Assembly (NCBI GenBank): GCA_024761205.1
Contig: JAMASS010000006.1
Span: 62,001-126,000 of the forward strand
Length of the DNA stretch: 64,000 bases
Reading direction: 5' to 3'
Origin: Limisphaerales bacterium
GTDB lineage: Bacteria; Verrucomicrobiota; Verrucomicrobiia; Limisphaerales; AAA164-E04
Under the pieces are notes generated by a model, which ran no database searches, had not been told where the DNA came from, and saw only the letters and a list, made by a program, of their open reading frames with translations. This document shows, piece after piece, positions 58,508 to 64,000 of this stretch; positions within the stretch are counted from its first letter, which is position 1, and each line of letters opens with the position of its first letter. The position numbers and the translations under genes were made by a program.

Positions 58508-58531
58508 CGGCTCGAAAGGGCTCTCGTCCCA
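58508..58531 (-). repeat. dispersed repeat family B, degenerate copy 3
   Basis: Minus strand: TGGGACGAGAGCCCTTTCGA followed by GCCG. It keeps the GCGAGA-like core and the TCGAGCCG end of copies 1 and 2, with several changes. It ends two bases before the ecsC ATG. Confidence 0.4.
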
Positions 58532-58533
58532 CT

Positions 58534-59439
58534 GTGTTTGAAATCCGCTTTAACTCCCGAGATATTCGTGGCAGGCTTTCAAGCAGGATGGATGCTGTCG
58601 CTGAAAGCCTGACTTTGTCGCCCACAGAACTCAATGAACTGCGGCGGGCGAAGTGGGTTTTAGAGAACCCATCGTTTGCTATTCGACTTGCCAATGTCAT
58701 TGGGTTGCCCATTGAAACAGGATTCGCCATGCTGCCCAAAGGCTGGAGTCATATTGTGCACCGGTCCGTTCACCTAGCGCTGAACAAGACGCTAAGAGTT
58801 GCCATGAAGAGTCTCCGAAACCATGCGCCGCTCCCCTCTTCGGATTCGTTGCACCGTGTCATTGTCGGCACTTCGGGGGCCGTTGGCGGCGCATTTGGAC
58901 TGGCCTCCCTGCCATTCGAACTCCCCTTGTCCACTGCCGTGATGCTCCGTTCGATCGCCGATATTGCGCGAAGCGAAGGCTATGCACTCAACGATGTCGA
59001 AACCCATTTGGCTTGTCTCGCAGTGTTTGCTCTTGGCAGTCGGCGGACCAAAGAACGCGAATCTGAGAATCAATACTGGATTATTCGGGCCGGTCTGGCG
59101 CGGGCGGTCAGTGAGGCCACCACCTATTTGACCAATCGTGGCATTGTCTGTGAAACGGCACCCGTGATGATTCGCCTCGTGGCTGCGATCGCGGCGCGCT
59201 TCGGCGTGATCGTCTCGGAGCATGTCGCTGCCAAGGCCATTCCGCTTGTGGGTGCCGCTACGGGTTCGGCGTTCAATCTGGTGTTCATCAACCATTTCCA
59301 ACGCATGGCGCGGGGGCACTTCGTGGTGAAGCGCCTGGAAAAGCAGTACGGTGTTGATACTATCGAATCCGTCTATCGCTCGATTGCAATGCCCATGAGC
59401 AAGAAGGAGATTTCGCGCTTCACTGCCCAATCCATTTGA
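58534..59439 (+). CDS. EcsC-family protein
   Basis: A 301-residue protein. VGGAFGLASLPFELPLSTAV MLRSIADIARSEG and ALNDVETHLACLAVFALG match the EcsC family core, with further hydrophobic segments in the second half (AKAIPLVGAATGSAFNLVFI NHF). It is thought to be membrane associated; in Bacillus it is linked to the Ecs ABC transporter. The upstream ATG is used because no earlier start exists. It sits 12 bp before mgtE on the same strand, so they form an operon. Confidence 0.8.
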   Translation: MFEIRFNSRDIRGRLSSRMDAVAESLTLSPTELNELRRAKWVLENPSFAIRLANVIGLPIETGFAMLPKGWSHIVHRSVHLALNKTLRVAMKSLRNHAPLPSSDSLHRVIVGTSGAVGGAFGLASLPFELPLSTAVMLRSIADIARSEGYALNDVETHLACLAVFALGSRRTKERESENQYWIIRAGLARAVSEATTYLTNRGIVCETAPVMIRLVAAIAARFGVIVSEHVAAKAIPLVGAATGSAFNLVFINHFQRMARGHFVVKRLEKQYGVDTIESVYRSIAMPMSKKEISRFTAQSI

Positions 59440-59451
59440 TTGCAACTGCCG

Positions 59452-60753
59452 ATGCCCGATCTCACCCCAGATCGCCTTGCGGCGTATTCCCAGCTTCATC
59501 CCGCGGATCTGGCCGACGCCTTAGAACGCTTTGACGATCCTAAGGAAGCTATTCAGATCATTCGACACATCTCGGATGACTTGGCGGCAGCTTCATTCGC
59601 TGAGCTAGATACGGAGGTGATTCAGGAACTCTCTCCTTTGCTCACGGAGGAGGAATTGGCTGGCCTCCTTGAACGGCTCCCCCATAGCGAAACGACCGAT
59701 ATCGTTGGCGAGCTCCCCCTCGAACGACAACAGGAAGTCCTCGACGAGTTGCCGCTTCATGTTGCCTCTCCCGTTCGCACTCTCCTGCAGTATCCGGAGA
59801 ATACCGCCGGCGGGATCATGAGCGACCAATACACGGCTCTCAATGCCAGCGGCACCATTGCGGACGCCCTGAATCAATTACGACAAGATCAGCGCGCGGC
59901 GAAGGAGATCTCCTACCTCTACGTCACAGATGACCAGAGTCGTTTGGTCGGTGTGGCGTCATTCCGGGATTTGGTGCTCAGCCCGCAAAACGAACCGATT
60001 CGGAACATCACCAAACCCGATGTCATGCGTCTGAAAGTCACGGATGATCAGGAAGAGATTGCCCGACAGTTCGAACATTACCACTTTCTTGGCCTACCGG
60101 TGGTTGACGAAAGCGATCGATTGATCGGTGTGGTCGAGGCAAACGAGGCGATTCAAATTGCTCAGGAGGAAGCGACCGAAGACATGCAACTCATGGTGGG
60201 TGTCTCAGGCGAAGAACGGGCCTTGACCCCGTGGCACCGGGCCATTGGGAAGCGTCTTCCTTGGCTTTATGTGAATTTACTGACGGCTTTCGCTGCCGCA
60301 GCCGTGGTCTCTCTCTACGAAAGCACCATTGCGCAGTGGACCGTCCTGGCTGTGTTCCTTCCCATCGTGGCGGGACAAGGCGGCAATGCCGGAATGCAAA
60401 CCTTGACCGTGATCATCCGTGACCTCGCTTTGGGCGAGATTAATCCGGGCGACGGCCGCCGGGCGATCCTCAAGGAGATTTACTTGGGCTTAGTCAACGG
60501 GGTCGCGATTGGTCTGGTCGTCGGTCTCGTCGGTTTCCTTTGGAAAGGCAGTGCCGTGCTCGGTCTGATTGTGGGGATCGCCATGATTTTGAACCAGCTG
60601 ACCGCAGTGCTCGCCGGCGTGATGATTCCGTTGACGCTCAAGTGGCTGCGCATTGATCCAGCTTTGGCCTCGAGTATTTTTCTGACAACGCTGACGGATA
60701 TCGGCGGCTTCTTCTTTTTCCTTTGGCTGGCGACTTACGCCCTGCAACGGTAA
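59452..60753 (+). CDS. mgtE: magnesium transporter MgtE
   Basis: A 433-residue Mg2+ channel. The N-domain (LHPADLADALERFD, then LSPLLTEEELAGLLERLP) is followed by two CBS domains (TAGGIMSDQYTALNAS and LPVVDESDRLIGVVEANEA), which sense Mg2+. About five membrane helices follow, with the pore signature FLPIVAGQGGNAGMQTLTVI IR. I start at ATG 59452 rather than the TTG at 59440. Length and order are typical. It is co-directional with ecsC. Confidence 0.93.
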   Translation: MPDLTPDRLAAYSQLHPADLADALERFDDPKEAIQIIRHISDDLAAASFAELDTEVIQELSPLLTEEELAGLLERLPHSETTDIVGELPLERQQEVLDELPLHVASPVRTLLQYPENTAGGIMSDQYTALNASGTIADALNQLRQDQRAAKEISYLYVTDDQSRLVGVASFRDLVLSPQNEPIRNITKPDVMRLKVTDDQEEIARQFEHYHFLGLPVVDESDRLIGVVEANEAIQIAQEEATEDMQLMVGVSGEERALTPWHRAIGKRLPWLYVNLLTAFAAAAVVSLYESTIAQWTVLAVFLPIVAGQGGNAGMQTLTVIIRDLALGEINPGDGRRAILKEIYLGLVNGVAIGLVVGLVGFLWKGSAVLGLIVGIAMILNQLTAVLAGVMIPLTLKWLRIDPALASSIFLTTLTDIGGFFFFLWLATYALQR

Positions 60754-61014
60754 CCCCCTCGCTACGGAACCGCTCCCGAAAGGCCGGCATCCCCCCCGCA
60801 ACATAGAGCCAACAACACCGATACAACACCGGTGAATGACGTCTTTCGACCACTTCCCTGCCCTGCTTAACCCCGCCTCGGCGAGACAGAAAAAAAGGCA
60901 GAAAATAGCGATTTGCCGTTGACGCCTTGTTGCTCCTTAGGCAATCTCCCTCCTGACAACTTTGCTGCGGTGCCTCGAAGTCGGGTCGCTGCTGAATACA
61001 ACAGCCTGATTCAA
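60754..61014. other. mgtE downstream region
   Basis: No gene is recognised; some plus-strand text (EYNSLIQNIGEAVQLPRC, about 60990-61045) may be a coding remnant. Two structured elements follow at 61015 and 61093. Confidence 0.35.
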
Positions 61015-61048
61015 AACATCGGGGAAGCCGTACAACTTCCCCGATGTT
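61015..61048. terminator. 13-bp perfect hairpin
   Basis: AACATCGGGGAAG (61015-61027) pairs perfectly with CTTCCCCGATGTT (61036-61048) around an 8-base loop. On the plus strand no T-run follows. On the minus strand a short TTTT follows. It could be a factor-assisted terminator downstream of mgtE, or a processing site. Confidence 0.5.
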
Positions 61049-61092
61049 CAGGCAAATAGGCAAGACCTTCTACGCTTGAATCCGCAGAAAGT

Positions 61093-61153
61093 TGTCAACG
61101 GCCCGGCCTTGGGCGTTGAGTGACGCCCTGCTTCCCGGCCGAGCCGTTTGACA
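61093..61153 (+). ncRNA. candidate structured leader RNA upstream of the 61200 gene
   Basis: Three nested helices fit: TGTCAACGGC (61093-61102) with GCCGTTTGACA (61143-61153, one bulge), GGCC (61105-61108) with CGGCC (61136-61140), and GGGCGT (61111-61116) with ACGCCC (61123-61128). It ends 46 bases before the ATG. It may be a cis-regulatory leader or a nested terminator. No known riboswitch class is recognised. Confidence 0.4.
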
Positions 61154-61199
61154 GCAAAACGATTGTAGTTAAAGTTGAAACATAAGAGAAAGCATTGAC

Positions 61200-61991
61200 A
61201 TGAAACAATTCATCAAAAGAGTAACCTGCTTGGCCCTGCTCGCGACCCTGCCGCTAGGCATGGCTTCTCAAACACAGGCGGCGGATTCAAACCCCGTCGT
61301 TGACAAAGTCAAGGACGATCTTTTCAATTGGGCGTGGGACGCCACTTTGGGATTGGGGGCCAAAGCAATTCCTCACGGCTCCAACAAGGCAGAGCACGCC
61401 GGCATCTTTATGAATGCATACGATTACTCACACGCCACCTGGTATCGTGGCGAACAGAGGGAACACTTCACCACCGTGAAGCACAACTATGACGACGATT
61501 TGCGGTCTTACACCTTCAACCCCCAAGAGACCGGGACCAAGACCCGATTCTCTGAGAACCATATAGTAGTAGAGTGGGATTTCGCCTATTACAACCACCT
61601 CGTGTACGAGGAAACCGTGGACGAGTTCGGGGACCCCATATTGAGCGACTCGGAAACCCTCGTCGGCGAGAAGTACCTCGCGCCGGACCGCGAGAAATAC
61701 CCTATGTCGGCCCTCACCGTGTCCTGGGATACGACCCACCGCGTCTTTTCCCATTACAGCGAATCCGGACCCAACCCGCCCGGCGGCATGCCCGCCACCT
61801 ACAAAGTGACGGTGGTCTATAGATTGGAAGACCTGAGCTACGATGAAAACGGACTGCACCGGAAGAAAAGGGAAAAAGAGGATAAAGAGCCTGTTCGCAT
61901 GTCCGCCACGGCGAATAATTACAGAAACGTGGACATCCTGCCCTTCGGCACCGGTCTGTGGAGGGGGTACGCCTACACTCAGGGCCTGTGA
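61200..61991 (+). CDS. secreted protein of unknown function, first of a two-gene cassette
   Basis: A 263-residue protein with a clear signal peptide (CLALLATLPLGMASQTQA then A|D). The mature part is charged and aromatic-rich (NWAWDATLGLGAKAIPHG, HNYDDDLRSYTFNPQETG, KVTVVYRLEDLSYDENG) with no recognised family. The end, NNYRNVDILPFGTGLWRG, is echoed by a broken frame at 63520-63590 upstream of the second cassette copy, so the pair appears duplicated. The next gene starts 59 bp downstream on the same strand. No enzyme motif is visible. Confidence 0.7.
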   Translation: MKQFIKRVTCLALLATLPLGMASQTQAADSNPVVDKVKDDLFNWAWDATLGLGAKAIPHGSNKAEHAGIFMNAYDYSHATWYRGEQREHFTTVKHNYDDDLRSYTFNPQETGTKTRFSENHIVVEWDFAYYNHLVYEETVDEFGDPILSDSETLVGEKYLAPDREKYPMSALTVSWDTTHRVFSHYSESGPNPPGGMPATYKVTVVYRLEDLSYDENGLHRKKREKEDKEPVRMSATANNYRNVDILPFGTGLWRGYAYTQGL

Positions 61992-62050
61992 GAGCGGTAT
62001 TGGAGCATTTCCGGGAAAAAGGACAGAACGGAGCATCAGGAGGACGAAGA

Positions 62051-63061
62051 ATGAAGGACAAGCGCGTTTGGATGATTCCGGGCATTGCGGGCGTTTTGGC
62101 CATAGCCCTCTGGCTGTGGTCGCGCCCCTCCTCCGTTGAAACGGAGACCGCCGCCCAACCGCCCGAAGCGGAAACGATCACGCCTGAGCCGCCGGAAGCG
62201 GACGATGCCGCCTGGCAGCGGATGAAGGAGCAACTCAAGATGACGCCCGAAAAGCAGGAGGCCCAACGGCGGGCCAACTGGAAGGCCAACTTTCCCTACA
62301 AGGAGACCTATCATCCCACCCTCCGGTTTGATCCCTCTCTCTACGACCCGAAGGATTTCCGCACCTGGCACGGCCCGGAACGACGTTGGATTCACCCGGT
62401 CATTCGTATGCACGGCTACCTGGCAGCCTTTTTCGAGAACGAAAGCCGGTTCAGCAAGGGCTTCGAGGACCTGTATCACATCCTCGAGGAATACGACCGC
62501 CACGACAACCCGGAAGTGGTGGCTGGCATCTTTCAGAACCTGGCGGGTTATCACCGCTATGCGGCGCATCCGCCGGACGAGGTGATCACCGAGGAGCGGA
62601 ACACTGGCGAGTTTGATCCCTTCACGGGGCGTCCGCTCACTGAGAGAGTGCCCAAGCACTTCGGGATGGGGGACGCACCGCTGAAAACCATGACCTGGGG
62701 GGAAGAGGCCAACAGCTATTACGAAAGCATCGGCTATAAGCTGCACGCCCGGAGGAAGTGGCCGGACAAGGAGTATATGCCGGAGGCGGAAATGCTGGTC
62801 CTTCGGGACCGCATCATCGCCGAGATCGACCCGGCGGACATACCGAAGAATCCGGGTTTCGGCTATTCCTCTGACCACATGGAAGCACTGGAACCGGGCG
62901 ATTCGTTCCTGATTCCCAAGGAAGGCTGGGTGGAGGCGCACTGGAAGTGGCAGGGGGAAGCGGCGCCCATCATCGCCAAGCGATTACATGAGCGAATGCA
63001 AGCGACCGGCTCGTTTCGCCGTCCGCCGGCCAATCCCGCCCCGCCACCGTCGGCTCCTTGA
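62051..63061 (+). CDS. membrane-anchored protein of unknown function, second of the cassette
   Basis: The start at 62051 follows AGGAGG by seven bases (an upstream ORF extension is not used). The 336-residue protein has one N-terminal helix (WMIPGIAGVLAIALWLWSRP), an acidic/proline linker (PPEAETITPEPPEADDAA), then a conserved domain starting MKEQLKMTPEKQEAQRRANW. That domain includes YHPTLRFDPSLYDPKDF, ERRWIHPVIRMHGYLAAFFE, a His/Tyr-rich region and NPGFGYSSDHMEALEPGDSF. No family is recognised. The domain start is nearly identical at nucleotide level to that of the gene at 63625. It is followed by a strong terminator. Confidence 0.75.
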   Translation: MKDKRVWMIPGIAGVLAIALWLWSRPSSVETETAAQPPEAETITPEPPEADDAAWQRMKEQLKMTPEKQEAQRRANWKANFPYKETYHPTLRFDPSLYDPKDFRTWHGPERRWIHPVIRMHGYLAAFFENESRFSKGFEDLYHILEEYDRHDNPEVVAGIFQNLAGYHRYAAHPPDEVITEERNTGEFDPFTGRPLTERVPKHFGMGDAPLKTMTWGEEANSYYESIGYKLHARRKWPDKEYMPEAEMLVLRDRIIAEIDPADIPKNPGFGYSSDHMEALEPGDSFLIPKEGWVEAHWKWQGEAAPIIAKRLHERMQATGSFRRPPANPAPPPSAP

Positions 63062-63087
63062 TGCGGCGAGCGAAATCCTGAACGCAG

Positions 63088-63117
63088 GCCGACCTTTCCG
63101 GAGGTCGGCTTTTGTTT
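63088..63117 (+). terminator. Rho-independent terminator
   Basis: A perfect 8-bp stem GCCGACCT/AGGTCGGC (63088-63095 with 63102-63109), a 6-base loop TTCCGG, then TTTTGTTT. It ends the 61200-62051 transcript. Confidence 0.85.
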
Positions 63118-63269
63118 GGCGTTTATCTACTTGACTCAACCCGGTTTCCGCTGCATGTCGTTGGCGATGAAAGGCGAGGCCAACCTGTTCGAGTGCACCG
63201 GGAAGTTTCTCAGCGAGGCAGTTCATGCTCGGGCGCGTTTTTGGTTTTCATCGCGGCATTACTATGAGT

Positions 63270-63591
63270 GGAGACCTAGCGATTGAAACGGCGGGGCGAT
63301 TGGCACACGAAGCCAAGCGGACACAGATAACGGGAAAGGAAAAGCAGCGGTGGCCTTAGTTTTTAGCGCCGGTTCTGCCACGGCTAAGCACGGCGACTAT
63401 GAAGTGAGCGGTCATTCCCACTTTTCGACCACGTTTGGAGAGTCACGAGGAATGAAGAAGAAACGACATATTGTCAATTATCCGCCCGAGGAGATGATTA
63501 CCGGAACGTGGATATTCTCGACCACGGCGGAGATTTGAGCGGTCGGACCTGGAACAAATACAAACGCTATCGCTGGTTTATGCAGCGTTAA
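63270..63591 (+). pseudogene. broken paralogue of the 61200 secreted protein
   Basis: In one plus frame near the end it reads ARGDDYRNVDILDHGGDLSG and RTWNKYKRYRWFMQR then stop, matching the SATANNYRNVDILPFGTGLW tail of the 61200 product. Upstream text (MSGDLAIETAGRLAHEAKRT at 63274 and GDYEVSGHSHFSTTFGES) is in other frames and stops intervene. It holds the same place relative to the 63625 gene as 61200 does to 62051. Confidence 0.5.
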
Positions 63592-63624
63592 ACCCTACAT
63601 GAAAGAAGAAAAGGAGGGACAACA

Positions 63625-64000
63625 ATGAACGACACTCATACGAACGACATTCGCAAATGGCTGACCGATTGGAGTTTGCTCATCGCAGTGCTTTTGATGG
63701 CGGCAATCTTCTTTTATGTCCTTTGGTGGGGCTTCTTTAAGTCAAAACCCGTTTTGGAACCCGATGAAAAACAGCCGACAGTTGAGCTTCCTGCAGCACC
63801 GGTGCCCGAAACGAACGATTCGGCTTGGCAGGACATGAAGGAGCAACTCAAGATGACGCCCGAAAAGCAGGAGGCCCAACGGCGGGCCAACTGGAAGGCG
63901 AACTTTCCCTACAAGGAGACCTATCATCCCACCCTCCGGTTTGATCCCTTGCTCTACGACCCGAAGGATTCCAGCACCTGGCACGGCCCGGAACGACGTT
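63625..64000 (+). CDS. second membrane-anchored cassette protein (continues past the window end)
   Basis: The ATG follows AAGGAGGG by six bases. The N-terminus has an unrelated membrane helix (LLIAVLLMAAIFFYVLWWGF) and linker (LEPDEKQPTVELPAAPVPET). From MKEQLKMTPEKQEAQRRANW onward it copies the 62051 protein; about 165 bases differ at only a few positions up to the window edge. The frame is open at 64000. It is a recent duplicate or a gene-conversion product with a different anchor. Confidence 0.75.
   Translation, partial: MNDTHTNDIRKWLTDWSLLIAVLLMAAIFFYVLWWGFFKSKPVLEPDEKQPTVELPAAPVPETNDSAWQDMKEQLKMTPEKQEAQRRANWKANFPYKETYHPTLRFDPLLYDPKDSSTWHGPERR

Noticed and set aside
62036-62941. 301-codon minus-strand open frame opposite the anchored cassette protein
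   Set aside because: The plus-strand gene has a strong AGGAGG site, a membrane helix and a duplicated copy; the minus frame has no ribosome site or family.
1-64000. CRISPR array, rRNA operon, replication origin or integrase
   Set aside because: No regularly spaced repeats, rRNA sequence, DnaA-box cluster or tyrosine/serine recombinase motif was seen.

Overview
The window looks like a Verrucomicrobiota chromosome, probably Opitutia/Puniceicoccales-like, though no rRNA or other decisive marker is present. The evidence is several copies of the pseudopilin leader FTLIELLVVIAIIAI followed by [13 protein letters not shown], a secreted protein with six Ig-like repeats of the PPLSYQWQKNG type, an LpxD/ACP Gram-negative gene set, and a large secreted family with the MPGxPGL and GVNSxDGF signatures. 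Core genes are intact and GC-moderate to GC-rich. Between them lie many genes broken by frameshifts and stops, plus remnants of at least three insertion-sequence families. Long intact genes (ftsK, selA, selB, selD, the Ig protein) sit beside the broken ones, so real gene decay explains the breaks better than sequencing error.

Layout. 0-9 kb: broken pseudopilin, a glycolate oxidase operon (glcD, small membrane protein, glcF), a broken beta-propeller gene, a second broken pseudopilin, an IS1595 remnant and a decayed arsR-SRPBCC pair. 9-11.5 kb: SixA phosphatase and a secreted GH32 fructosidase. 11.6-16.7 kb: mostly pseudogenes and IS1595 pieces. 16.7-25 kb: selenocysteine genes selA-selB with a divergent fused selD, then fabG, acpP, fabF. 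25-30 kb: AT-rich, essentially gene-free, with IS5, IS630 and IS1595 remnants. 30-33.2 kb: LURP-one-like protein and FtsK. 33.5-38.8 kb: a peptidyl-prolyl isomerase gene cut through by an AT-rich restriction-modification island (C5 methyltransferase, MORC/MutL-like GHKL ATPase fused to a nuclease, Vsr, several truncated specificity domains). 38.9-45 kb: POT transporter, SET protein, rdgB, lpxD, panD, Gfo/Idh oxidoreductase. 45-54 kb: third broken pseudopilin, secreted subtilase, SGNH hydrolase, broken mtfA, a segment with an anchored SNase-like nuclease that truncates a PQQ-propeller gene. 54-61 kb: Ig-repeat protein, glycine-zipper lipoprotein, EcsC, MgtE. 61-64 kb: an unrecognised pair (secreted protein plus anchored protein) followed by a second, partly broken copy of the pair.

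How genes work together. GlcD and GlcF would form a membrane-associated glycolate dehydrogenase. SelA charges tRNA-Sec using selenophosphate from SelD, and SelB delivers it; selC is not in the window. FabG, AcpP and FabF act in fatty-acid elongation, and LpxD uses acyl-ACP for lipid A. The methyltransferase, GHKL-nuclease and Vsr form one operon that fits a known but uncommon R-M architecture.

Most interesting signals: the chimeric isomerase/specificity-domain junction with 14-nt microhomology; the GHKL-nuclease R-M operon; the duplicated two-gene cassette at the right end, whose copies share a near-identical mature domain but have unrelated anchors; a perfect 16-bp palindrome inside the acpP promoter; and two dispersed repeat families, one supplying the last codons of lpxD.
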